In this document: in pieces, positions 10,476 to 24,500 of the stretch
Numbering within the stretch: the stretch's first letter is position 1
Layout: each line of letters begins with the position of its first letter
Source: Loripinus fragilis
Taxonomy: Eukaryota; Mollusca; Bivalvia; Lucinida; Lucinidae
Assembly (NCBI GenBank): GCA_964019695.1
Contig: OZ026525.1
Coordinates: 86,249,779-86,313,778 of the forward strand
Reading direction: 5' to 3'
Length of the DNA stretch: 64,000 bases
Made by a program: the position numbers and the translations under genes
The notes under the pieces: model-generated
Database searches by the model: none
What the model saw: only the letters and a program-made list of their open reading frames with translations
What the model was told of the DNA's origin: nothing

Positions 10476-13400
10476 ATGTCAGACGTCACAGAAGAAACTG
10501 GTCGGCGAATATTGGCGCAGTTCAAGAGTGAGACTGGAGAAGTGACGGGAAATTCCTTTGACTTGCCAACAGATATAACAACAGAGAAACTCCAGCTCAT
10601 CTGTAATGCTCTACTGCAAAAGGTTGGTGTTGGGCATAGACAAAAAAACGTAAACCAGGGCTTTGTTTTGCTTTTTTGGGAAGGGGCCCTAGGGCCTTTC
10701 AGATTTGGAAAATTAGCGTGGTAAACCCCTAAATAGGGAATTGTTATAGTGCACAATTATCATGGTATACCAACAATCTGTATTAAACCTTTAAAAAATT
10801 GATAGGACAATCACTTTTAACAGTGTCACTTTAAAAATTACACAGACAGAACCTCAAAAATATATTATTTTTTGCAAAGAAATAAATAATATTTAGAGTC
10901 AGCAGATAAAATAAAAAAAAAATAATTTTAGAAATTCAATTTTATTTTTTCTACTTTCCAGTAAATTACAGTAGGAGGGTTTATAAATCAACTAATAAAA
11001 TAATTCTGGCCTAAATGTCATAAATTACATGACGCTTTTATTTTTGAAGGAAGAGACGGTTCCATATTCATTTTATGTAAATGATACAGAAATCACAGAT
11101 CGTCTAGACAAGACTCTTGATGAGAAGACCCTAGAGGGGTCTGAGCAGGTTCTTGACATCATCTACCAGCCCCAGGCTGTCTTCAAGGTGCGAGCAGTCA
11201 CTAGATGTACAAGTTCTATTCCTGGTCATGCAGAAGCTGTCATAGCAGCACAGTTCAGTCCTGATGGCAGGTTGGTATGATTGATAATAAGGCTGGTCAG
11301 TTACGTCTCAGGCTTATCATCAATTCAGCGTAAAGGCAATTTTTTCCTGTCATCGATTCAGCGTAAAATCTACTCATTGATTGAGTACATATTCGGTGTT
11401 CACTCACCTATATGGGCTAACTTGTAGTAAATACAAGCCAGGGCGGGCTATATCAGCTTGTGTGCGCCATAAAATACTTTATCAGTTAACGGTTCTTAGT
11501 CAAATTTGTTGTCATTTTTAATTCATTTTTTACTGAGTACTGTATCACAAATATCTTAGTGGAGAAATAGACAGAAAAAATTATGTGAAGGCGATAAGCT
11601 ACAGACGCCTCCCCCAACAAGTTCAACTTATAAGATCCATCTCGAACATTTAAATGTGCTTTTAATGAAACTTTGAACCAAAGATATGTGCTTTTGATAT
11701 GACTTTTAACAAAATGACTTAATACATCCTGCTTATCCTTCAACTTACCTGCGGTGAGCAGGGGGCAAGGGATAATACTCATGTTCATTTATCATTAGGC
11801 TAACAGTGGAAAATACAGTATCTCCATGGATATCTGCCCAAAATACTTGCGCTCAATCGATGAGCACGGTTTCTGAACTATATAGAAATCTTGCACTGAA
11901 TTGATGGCATTTTTTGCGCTGAAATGATGAGCATTTGCGCTGAATTGATGAATCACAGCCTCTCATATTGATTGCATTGTTGCACCTTGATCTGATAAAC
12001 TTTGTCTATCTCACTGCAGTTATCTTTATTTGTCGGAACGAGTCTTCCTAAGCTGAGGATAAAGTGTCTTGCTCAAGGACACAGGGCAGTGTATCAGGTG
12101 AGGCTCGAACCTGCAACCCCTCGGTCTGGGCTCAAGCACTCTACCACTCAGCCACCATGTCTCATGGTGAATTTTATCATTTGCTGATGATCTTTGCAAA
12201 TTATTTGAACCAAGATCTGGCATGACAAAATGACGGCCTGATCTGGACCCAAGCCGTTTGACCCTCTGATAGTGCTCCTGATTTTTTTTTTTTAAAGTTA
12301 GCAGAGAAAAAAAAATCATGAAAAAATACCCAGCATGCAAAGAGTTTATTATCTCCGGGTCTGTGGACTTTGAAGTTGAGTTAATGAGTAGACTGTATGT
12401 TGTTGATGTCATGTCATGTCAGTCTTTGATGTATATATATGATGTATACTTTGTATGCTTTGTATGCCCTCAGTATCGAAGATTAGGGCATATATCTTTT
12501 TTGGTTTGTCTGTGTCTTAAACAATCTTTAATTTTTCCACTACTGAACCTAGAGCTTTTATATTTTACATGTTTATGCCATGTGTGAATAGGTTTTCAAA
12601 TTTACCAAAATATATGACCTTTGACCTACTTCAGAAAAAAAAGATTCAACACTGTGAATGCATATGATAACCAGGCCTTTAGTAAAGAGTGCGTACCAAA
12701 AAAAATTTATTCTTATTTCTCAACCAAAACGTATGTTGTGGGTACTCAAAAGAACGTCTCAATGAGATGGTTCTTTTGAGCACCCAAAACATAATTATTA
12801 TGTTCAAACTGATGGATTTGAAATTATTTACAATTCTACGCTCAAAAATTTTGTTTATCTAAACCTGTTTTGAGCCCCGAAAACAACTGTTAAAACTGCT
12901 GGATAAGAAAATATTCACAATTTTACGCTTAAAATATTTGTTTATCTTGACCTATACTGTGAATTGGAAATGGTGATGGTCTGGGGGCATAAGTTTTTCA
13001 CATTGGGAGCGCAGTGGTAGAGTGCTTGACTCGAGACCAAGGGGCAGCAGGTTCAAGCCTTACTGGCGTCACTGCGTTGTGGTCCTTGGGCAAGACACAT
13101 TTATCCTAGCTTAGTACTGGTTCAAACCAGGAAGACCCGTCCCTGTTCAACGAAAAGATTGTTGATGGAACATAAAGAATCAAATCAAACAAACAAAACA
13201 AAATAAGTATTTCACAAGTACATGTTGTTGTTTTGCAGATATCTTGCGAGTGGGTCAGGGGACACTACAGTAAGATTTTGGGACGTCAATACAGAAACCC
13301 CACAGTTTACTTGTAAAGGTTAGATTATCTAAAGTTCACTTTTGCTTATAGTATATCTTTCTGCATAAAGTCTCTTTCACTCTAAATCTGCCAGAGAACA

Positions 13401-16400
13401 AAGATTTCTCCTAGTGAGCCACGCTTCTGGGAAAAAAGGAGTTCGTCTTAAGCTCATTGCCTACTGAGTGTCGTCTGCTGATAACCTTTGCAAACAGTTT
13501 GGACCCAGATCAGGCCCGACAAAATGTCGGTCCTGATCTAGATCCAATCTGTTTGACACTCGGATAGTATTCCTGAAAGATTTTTTTGGAAAAGTTGATT
13601 TTGAAAAAATCAGCAGACAACAAAAAAGCATGAAAATTTCCCAGGAGGCAAAGAGTTGAATGAAACATAACCAGAAACATGTTGTCAGCGCCCTAGATAA
13701 GCTTTTGGGTCAATTGGGTATTTACGCAACCTGGTTATCCTCAATTGCGTACTTGCAAAAACAATTGCGTATTTTCATATTTTTTTTATGCCACGTTTTT
13801 TTCCGTGATTACACCTTTTCTTATTGCGTGAAGCCATCGGGAATGTGCTTGCATATTTATACACGCACATCGTCTGCCTTTCTAAAGTATCAAAATAGCC
13901 GATTTTATTGTACCTGAAGCAAATCTCATCCCCTTGTTGACATTTTCGCATGACTCGAGTTTCGAGCGTGTTTGCAAAGTTTCACTTTCGACTTAGTGTT
14001 TTCCGCGAAAAATACTGGACTGGGCACCGATATTTTCATAAAACTGGAGTATATTGCGCGCTCGCTAGTAAAAATAAAATCAATACCCGACTGGCATTTG
14101 TTTATTAGCAAAAAAAAAATAAAATCAATACCCGACTGGCATTTGTTTATTAGCCGAATGGAAAGGATATGGACCAAATGGTACGCAATGACATCGCATG
14201 TAATTGCATACCGATCGTTAGAATTGCTTTTCGGTACGCACACATTTCATTTTAATTGCTTTTTTGAGGATTTTAATTGCGTATTTACGCAAATACGCTG
14301 CTTATCTAGGGTGCTGTGTTGTTATCATTTTTTCCTATATCAAAAGATCAGTTATCAGGCCTCCAGATTTATAAACAAAAATTTGGGACGTAAAATTAAT
14401 ATTTTCTTATCCATCGCTTTGAATATTTGCTATGGGTGCTCAAAAGAACCGTCTCGCTGAGATGGTTCTTTTAGGTACCCACAACACATGTTTTGGCTGA
14501 GAAATAAGAAAGTTAATTTTGGTTGCACACTCTCATCTGAAGGCCTGGTTTTATGTACTTAAAAGAATCATCTCACTGAGACGGTTCTTTCTAGTACAGG
14601 CAACATACCTTTTGACTGGAAATAAGGAAAACTAGAACAGGGTAAATCAGTGGGGGGAGGGGGCACCATAAAATATCCACACTTAAATTAAATACTGCAT
14701 AATATGACATTTTTGACCTTGCCAAGGTGGTACCGGTGTCATATAATGTTTTGATCCGCCTAAAAAGTGACCCACGGGTCAAAATACCCCATGTCAAAAT
14801 ATTACTGTAATATTTTGACCCCCCCTAAAATATAACGACCCACCCCCCACATTGTGTCAAAAATGAATAACAAATCATGGCTCAGATTAGTCCTACACAT
14901 ACTGATGAATGCAGCGCTAATTTAGGCCTTAATTGCCTGTCTATTCTCATCCCAATGATGTTTCTAAATAATACCATAGACTCATGTCCACTAATACCAG
15001 ACTGTTTCTCTAACAGCCTCTGTCATATGTAGTTACTTAAACTGTTTATATTAAAGCTATTTTTCCACTAATGATAAGAATTGACCAAATTCTCAATTTG
15101 TGAAGCAGCATGTTTGAAAAATTTAAAACAGATGACAAATAAAATATCTCTTAGTGGGTCACAAATAACCGAACTCACTCTAGATTAATTAAGCCGTTGT
15201 ATACTTAGTCTAATGGATTCTTCCTTCTGATTTGATACAATAAACTTGGGATAGTCCATTGCACATATTTAGGGATATCAGGTTATAATTTTCAACAAAT
15301 ATTTTTTTGTCTGAAGATCTTTTATACTTTTACAAACAATGAAGACCCAGATGAAATGCTTCATTATGCAGCATTTCATCTGGGTCTTCACTGTTTGAAA
15401 AAGTACCCCTTTAGGGGTTTCCAGTATACAAAGGGTGATAACATATCTTTAAAGGGCAATTAATTTGCAAGGAATGGTTGTTCAGTGACCTTCTACAAAA
15501 GTAGCTTTCAAAATTTTATAGACGATACTATGATTTGATTTCTAAATTCCAAGTTGGACTTAAATCTCTCTGCGCCAAGGACTTTCGGAACCTGATTTCT
15601 ATGGTGACTTGGTGTATTAATTGAAAAAGATTGTTGGCTCTATTAATTTTTCAGCGTAGTTCATTAAAATAATTTCCCATTATAAAAAGATTGGCTATAA
15701 CATTAATGTATTGCAACAGACTGCATGCTTGGTGGTCAACCTAATCACGGTTGGCAACTTTGCTTTCCTCTCTAATTGCACGCCGGTGGGTTGTACTTCA
15801 GACTCTATGATGGTTCCGACTTAAAGACTTATCTATTGATGAGATGGTAGGGGCCTGATGCTTTGGCTGTTTGCCGGGCCCACCGGGGTTTATCTGTTGG
15901 ATTTCTTTTGCTCCAGTATTCAGTTTTATTTACTGTTGAGTCCTTATCTTTGCTTTATCTCCTTGTTATATCTTGATTTATATGTTTTAGGAGATGATGC
16001 ATTGATAAGTTAGGGGTCTTTCATGCAAACCAAATATCTATGCGTCTTGATCCACATCTGAATTAAGGGTGAGGTTGGCGCTGTTAAACCGGTTTAAGCC
16101 CTCCAGTAAAATATTTTACTGACCGTTCCAAGGCAGTACTTCTTTTGTGGAACTTTTATGTTTTTGTTCTGTCTTGTGTTTGCTATGTCTTTGTGCGCGT
16201 CTGTTTATATGTGCTTTGTGGTCACCTGCTGGGAAAGGGCTGACCTCTTGGCTTTCGTTTGTGGTGTCTAACTGTGAGTTTGTCACTTTCCCATTGGTAT
16301 CCTGGGTCAGGTGTGGTACTTGATTGTATCGATTCCTGATCTTTGCACCCTTACTTTTTTTTACAAAAGTAGCTAAAATGAAGCTCATAGGGAGCGCAGT

Positions 16401-19400
16401 GGCTCAGTGGTAGAGTGCTTGATTTACAAAAGTAGCTAAAATGAAGCTCGTAGGGAGCGCAGTGGCTCAGTGGTAGAGTGCTTGAATTGAGACAGAGGGG
16501 CAGCGGGTTCAAGACTCACTGACGTCACTGCATTGTGGTCCTTGAGCAAGACACATTTATCCTAGCCTAGTACTGGTTCAACCCAGGAAGACCCGTCCCT
16601 GTTTAACTGAAAGATTGTTAATGGGACGTAAGGCATCAAAGCAAGCAAACAAATGAAGCTCATGATTGCCATGTTGTGAAAAACTTTTTAAAAATCTTGT
16701 TTCCTGAAGGCATTAGTCAGCATTGAAACCATACATTGTGTATTGACGAGATTGCATAGTCCTTTAGTGCCTTACTAAATAAGCCAAAATTAACCCTTTG
16801 CCTACTGGTGTTGTCTGTTGATAACCTTTGATAACAGTTTGGACCTAGATCAGGCTCGGCAAAATGCTGGGCCTGATCTGGATCCAAACTGTTTGACACT
16901 CTGATGGTATTCCTGAAATAATTTTTAGGAAAAGTTGATTTTGAACAAAATCAGCAGACAACAAAAAAGCATGCAAAATTACCCAGTAGGCAAAGAGTTA
17001 ACCCTTGATTTGAACAGATTGCCAAACTTTACAAAATATGTTCAGCACATATACATGTACATATAGAGGATCTTACATGCCCCTCATGTTTTATTGAATT
17101 TGTTAAACTAATTGGGGAAAAGAGATCAAATGTGAGGCTTGCCGAGCATTTGATTTCTTTTTCCCAACAAGTTTAATGAATTCAATAATGCAAAAGCACG
17201 ATGTTAGATTCTATTTATCATGTGACATTAAGCTTACTTTGAAATCTCATTTCTGTCTTAAAATCATTATAATTTTGTCATTTAGGTACGCAACATTGCT
17301 ATGGATGTTATAATGATGCCAGAAAATCTGTAAACCACTAGTGGTTAATCGATTTTATTGCATGGAGTTATATCACTCCCAGACGCGGCGACATGTGATA
17401 AAGTAACTTAAAAACCATATTGATGTCAGGTTTGCTTACTATTCAAGGCAAACTTGGCTCTCAGGTTTATCAGCTGGTGACACTAGTTTGCAAAGTTGAA
17501 TGGATATCCCCCTACCGTTTTGATCCATCCATCTTCTTTCCACATTTTCAGGCCACAGACATTGGATATTAGCGATAGCCTGGTCTCCAGATGGGAAGAA
17601 ATTAGCATCAGGGTGTAAAAATAGCGAGGTATAAATAGACCTTGATTAAGCAAGCACCTGCATAAAGCAAGCAAATTTTGCCTTTTTCTATGTATCCATA
17701 TGCTTGCTTAAAATAGGTGTCGAGAATTGATCTCCGAAAATTCAAAAAGGCTCATATCCCGTCACTTTTTTTGTCTTCAAAATATTGTCTGCTCTTTACA
17801 TCTACTCCACCGATTTCAGTGCACTTCAGGCTAGATTTTTTCATGGAAGAAAACACTATGAACCCTGATCAGACTGCTCCCAATAGAGCAGTCTGATCTG
17901 GATTTATATTGTTTGCAATAAAGGCTACCTAAGGACATCAGCAGATGAGAGGAGCAGACAACAAAAGTTATGACTGGATGAGGGTGATTATCACAAGATG
18001 GGAGCTAGCAATAGGCTGTAAAGCTAGTGCTATACAGTAAAACCTGTGTAAAAGGGTCACTCTAAAGAAGACTGAAAATTGGTTTTCAAGACCAATTATC
18101 GCTTAATGAAGGTCAAAAGTATTGCAGAATGCTCTCTCGGAGCATTCTGCGATAATTTCGACCTTCATTTAGCTACCTTTTGTCATTTAGATTTTTGTTT
18201 TGTTTATTTTTTGAATGGCCATTTTACACAGGTTTTACTGTACTGTAAAACATTATTGCACATCATAGGGTTTGGCTTTTTTAGTGCAAAAGGGAGGGGA
18301 GCGCAGTGGCTTGACTCAAGATTGAGGGGTTGGTGGTATGAGCCTCACCGGCAGCACTGATCTGGATCCAAAGTGTTTGACACTCTGATGGTATTCTTGA
18401 AAGAATTTTTCGAAAAAGTTGATTTTGAAAAAAATCAGCAGACGGCTAAAAATGCATGAAAAATTACCCAGGGGGCAAAGATTTAAACATGCATACACAG
18501 CTACCTAGAGCAAGAAGCTAAGGTGCTTGCGAAACTATGCTAATGCACAGGCTCATCTTAGCTTTCACTGCTGTTTGATGTGATAAGGATCTTGTGTACT
18601 GGCACATTTGTCATTGTTGGTTTATAAACTTTATACAATATTTTATTTGATCAGTCACTATTACTGTGTATAATTACATTTTAAAGACATAGAAATTTGA
18701 GCAATAAAAGTGGTACCACTCATTATGACTCTCTCCAGGGGTCATACTGGGCAGCTCAAAAGGACAGTAGTAATGAGGTAATTTTGACTTCCCTACAGGG
18801 GCAATAAAGTGGTCCCATGAAGGGTTTAGTTAATTTATGATAAAATATTGATCTTTATCTTAGTGAAAGAAACTGTGTTGTATACAGGTAATTACCCACT
18901 TGTGGCCACTTTAAATTTGTGAGATATTGAAACTGTCCCATATCAGATAATCCTTTAATGATCTCTATTGGACAGTAATCTATGTCTTTAAGAACAATAT
19001 CATAGAAGTAGGATCTGACAGTAAGCCGGAGGCTTATTTTGGTCATTTCTTCTAAGACACATTTCTTGGAGGCTCATTCAGCTTTATTGCACTACTTTGT
19101 TTTAGGTGTGTATATGGGATCCAACAACGGGCACTCAGCTGGGTAAGACATTATCACTACATAAACAGTGGATAACCTGGTTGGCATGGAAACCTCTTCA
19201 TTTGTAAGTAAACATCAATTGAGCCCCAGCTTTTGTTTGATTTGATTCTTACATCCCATCAACATTCTGTCAGTTATGTAGGGACAGATCTTCCTGGGTT
19301 GAACCAGCACTAAGCTAGGATAAATATGTCTTGCTCAAAGACCACAACGCAGTGACGCTGGTGAGGCTCAAACCCGTGTCCCCTCGGTTTCGATTAGGAC

Positions 19401-21484
19401 TCTACCACTGAGCCAGTATTTTATTACGTATAGCATTGTCATGTGACGAAGGTTGAGGATAGTTTGCTCAAATGTGCAGACTCACCAGAGCTTTCGCTGC
19501 TGTCATACACAAAGTATGGATGTAGATGAAAACTCAGACCTCTAGCTTCACTGGATACTTCAGCATGTGTGTTTAAAGGAGACTTATAAGTACAGTAAAA
19601 CCTGTGTAAAATGACCACTCAAAAATAGACATGATGACAATATGATGTGTGAATTGCATGAAGGTTATGTAATGGCCGGCCTCAATGACAAATGGTAGCT
19701 TAATGAAGGTGGAAAGGATTGCAGAATGCTCCAAAGGGAGCATTCTGCAATGCTTTTGACCTGCATTAAGCGATAATTGGTCTTGAAAACCAATTTTCAG
19801 TCTTTTTGAGAGTGGCCGTTTTACACAGGTTTTACTGTTCTATTATTATCAAACTCATGCCTGACTTTGAATACTACACTTTACTTTAATCGCGTAGGAA
19901 TTTCAATCTTTGCAGTATTGACATATCAGCATGTAATTGTAACGCTTGACATCGCTAAATGGACGTAGGCGGTAGCTCCAGAGTTCAAAAGGACTGAAAC
20001 ATTGTCAAAGTGCATTCCAAACATCATACAAAGTGAAAAAAGTTGATAAAGTGGCAGTGCTTTTTAAAAGCTCATAAAATGCTGATAACGTAAAATTGAC
20101 GTTAAGAAAATGAAAATAGGCTTTTGGGTTGAACAAATGCATGCATACTTTATTTGAATGCCCAGATGTCAATGAAATAACAAAGAATCACACTAAAGCA
20201 GTTTCTGATAAATTTTGTGTGATTTCTTTGTTCTTGCAAAAATGGATTTTGGTGGGTACGTACGGTGACGTTTTGATAGCCTACGTCTGAAATCAGTTCA
20301 TCTTTTCAAATAATCTCAGTTCATCTTAGTCTACCTTTGTTCAACTTTATGCAATGGAAAGACAAGTTTGCATAGTATTCATTTACTACCAAAAAAATTA
20401 CACACAGTATGTGTCAGGTTTCTTTAGTAGTTAACTATATATGTCTACCTCCCTATAATTCCAACTACTGATACTTCAAAATAAAACCTCTAGTCCCCAG
20501 GACTTCGAATTTATGAGATTCAACTGTACTTGTCTTTTTCAGAGACCCAGAATGTAGATACTTAGCTAGTTCTTCCAAAGTGAGTGAGTCCAGTTTATTC
20601 CTTCCTTCCGCTCCCTTACTTATCTTCCTCTCCTTATAGTAAGGGAGCGCAGTGGCTCAGTGGTACAGTGCTTGTCTTGAGACCGAGGGGCCGTGGGTTC
20701 AAGCTTCACTGGTGTCACTGCGTTGTGTCCTTGAGCAAGACACATTGATCCCAGCTTAGTACTGGTTCACCCCAGGAATATCTTTCCCTACATAACTGAA
20801 AGATTGTTGATTGGACGTAAAGAATCAAATCAAACGAAAACCTCCTCATATAGATTTTTTTAATAAACTCTTTGCATGCTGGGTAAATGGATTGAATGCC
20901 AAACCAGAGAATACAAAATTAACCACCTCAGCACAATTTGACTCTGCCTTTTGGGTAATTTTTCATGCTTTTATTGTTGTCTGTTGCCTTTTTGGAAAGT
21001 TAATTTTGCAAACAGTTTGGACCCAGATCATGACCAACACAATGTCCGTCCTGATCTGGATCACAAACTGATGCCACTCTGATAGTATTCCTGATTTTTT
21101 TTTTTAAAGTTAAGTTTGAAAAAAGTCAGCAGATAACAACAAAAGCATGAAAAATTACCCAGCATGCAAAGAGTCAAATTGTGCTGAAGTGTCTCTGATA
21201 TGGTCTTCACCATGTTTGATTCAGTATAAACCAGTGAATTTTAGAAGAAAGAGAAATCACTAATATGGTTTATCAGTTACCTCTCATATCAACTGCATTG
21301 TTGAGCCTAGACCTAATACTGGTAAACACTGTCTGTCTCATTGCAGCTATCTTTTTAGGTCAACATGACATTGCACCTTTTCAATGACAGGGGATTTTCT
21401 GCCCAACTCTAGGGGCCGAATTTCGGCCCCTTTCCGAACCGAAAATAGCCACCTTTTTTCCCAATACCATGTCTGATTTTTCCC

Positions 21485-21520
<36 letters not shown>

Positions 21521-24500
21521 GGCCCACTACTACTTATGAGAAACAATGACCCATATCAGAATGAGACTTAAACACTTGTGCTTAAGTGGTGTGCTTGACA
21601 TAATACAATCTAAAACACTTGATTTTGAGGATATATTTTGCTACCCTTGCTATGTTCTATGTCGTTAATTTCTCCCAATTTTGATGTTAAGTCAATCATT
21701 TTTTCCCAATTTTGGCCAGGGGCTTTTTCCCGCAATTGGTGGGAAAAAGCCCTGAATGATGTCGATGACATTGAATTGATGCGAAAATCAATAATTAGGT
21801 AATTATCGCCAGTTTCAAGAGTGAACCGATGGGAAAACTAACAAGTAGAATACCAGGTTCACATCTTTTGGTATCAAGTTTACCAGGCTTAGCTTAGAGA
21901 ATGCGTGTTGAATCACTAGGCAGTGCCTCATCATTCAACAAGCATTCTAGAAGCCTTGCCTGGTAAACTTGATATCAAAAGACACTCACCTAGTATTCTT
22001 TATGTATAAAGTCAATCTGAGCTGTCTTGGTTATTTCAGATGTGAGGTAAATCCATTCAGTCCTAGCGTCCATTTTTTATGGGACATCGGCAAATGGTGC
22101 AGAAGCTGATAAGCCGCAGAATGTGGCGTCTGGTCAAGTTTTGCTCTGTTTGCTTACAGAATTCACTTTTAAAATCTGAATGAAATTGTAAATTCCTACT
22201 CAACATCCCTTAAGTTTGAAATGGATTCATCCAATTGATAAAGATGGGAAATTCCTTTAGGCATAAATGGGTGAACAGGTCCTGTAAGATAATGATTGGG
22301 ATTTATGTCATAGAGTTTTTTTATGTTTCATCAGAACATTTTGGTATGTAATAACTTGATTGATTTTAACCCTTAAAGTGCCAAGAAAAAAATGCATCTG
22401 AAAAATTACCTCTGCTGAAGTCGTCTGCTGCAAATAATTGCCTAACATTACTGCTGTATTAAGTATAGAAGCTAAGAGCGTGGACCCAGAACAGGCTGCT
22501 CCTATCTGATCTGGGTCCACACTGTTTGCCATAGAGGCTTCTTAAACATTTCAGCAGACTAGAGAAGCAGACGACTTTTGTTGCAATTTGCGCATTAAGG
22601 GTTAACTGTAATAAATATGTTAAATGAATCACATTATTATAATACATCAAATTTAACTCAGGCCATTAGTTATGAGTGCATAACAAAAAAAAATATTTTT
22701 CTTATTTCTCAACTAAACCTATGTTGTACCCAAGGCATATTATGTTAAAATTGATGAACAATTTCACGCTTAAAATTTTTGTTTATCTAAACCTGTGTAA
22801 CTTCAAGAATTAAATCAACAATTTCTCGCCATAACTTTTCAGGATGCAACAGTTCGTATCTGGGACACAGTGTTATCTCAGTGTACAGTGTGTATATCGG
22901 GGCACTTACAGTCAGTGACGTGTGTTAAGTGGGGCGGAACAGATCTCATTTATACAGCTTCACAAGACAGAACTATTAAAGTATGGAAAGGAGAAAATGT
23001 AAGTATGAAACAACCTGGCATCAATGTAACTACCAAAGATTGCATGTATTTTTACCACCCACCCCCACCCACCCACACTTTGGACACTTTAATTAAATAA
23101 TTTGTCGCCTGGTTATTTCCAATATGCATTGCTTTTAGCAATATCTGCCGAACATCCTTTGGAGTTTCTAAGCTATAAAGGAGGCTGCACAGGCTCGTCT
23201 GTGTCTACACTTGTCAAAATACCATGTTGGAAATCACATGTCACGGCTAAAATAGGTTTATCCAATCAATGCTCACCAAAATAGCCACTAGTCCATTTGC
23301 ATGGATGCTATGATTAGAGGATCGTACATGAAGGCTCATGTTATATTGAAATTATTAAACTAGTTGAGGAAAAGAGATCAAATGTGAGGCTTGCTGAGCA
23401 TTTTGTCACTTTTTCGCGACGAGTTTAATAAATTCAATAATACAGGAGCACGAATGTTAGATTCTATTTATCACATGACATTAAAATTACTTATTTGAAA
23501 ACATCAAGATTTTGCCATCTTTTAATGCAACATTTAAATGGGGGTAATAACGTTTCGTGCTAATCTGTAAACCACTAGTGGTTTATCGAATTAATTGCAT
23601 AGCACTATTACACTCCCAGACATGATGTCATGTGATAATTAAGTTATTGTCATGTGCAGATCCAGTAAATTCGGCCAGGCATTGATACTGGAAAGGTCTG
23701 CTTTGCTTGGGGGAAAGAGACTTATTGTTTTTAGTGAGGGTCTGTTTTGTGTCAAGATGACTTTTGTCTTGAGCATGCATAACTATCAAGTTTGGGCTAG
23801 AAGCTGAAACTTGGCCTTAGCCTTCATCTACATCCATGCTATGTCTATGCCAGTCATGAAGGCCTTAGCAAGATTATGCATTTAAGCAGGCTTGTCTGAG
23901 CATTCACTGCTGATACAGCACATCCCTTTGATAATTCTATGTTTGGGGTCTTTTTCCTATATTTACATTTTCGAAGCAATCCTTTAATGAATCTTTAGAT
24001 TTTTGCAACCGTTCATAGTCTCGTGAATTACACAAATTTGATTGACAGCTGCCAAGCTCACTTGCTCGTGCAATATGCCTCGAACATCAAACTCATTCGC
24101 CAGAAGTGATACTGGTGTTGTGACTGACAGCAAGCCACACCTGAGTCGCACATGCAAATTAAGCCTCTTTTTTCCATGTTCAAGCTGGCTTTTCCACTTC
24201 TCCATTTTACACTCTGACTAAACCGGTCATACGATTATATTTTAAATACAAAACTGTTTTAATTCCTAAATTAAAAATAATTTTTATATTTTAGACACTT
24301 ATAAAAGCAATAAATTCAATTTTGGAATGTTCATGATTCCATGAACATTCCAAAAATTGAATTCATTTCTTAAATAATTCCTTTTAAAAATCTCATGGTT
24401 AAAATATTTACAAGCCACAACATGACTGTTATATCCAAATTCATGTTATAACAAAGTGTGTTATAAAGGGACTACACGGTATATGCAGGAAGTACCCAAA

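Noticed and set aside
12026..12412. Minus frame of 128 codons in NLE1 intron 2
   Set aside because: Composed of a family D SINE and a family A element.
13972..14460. Plus frame of 162 codons in NLE1 intron 3
   Set aside because: It covers a TIR element with an internal tandem duplication and a family H hairpin; there is no recognisable protein.
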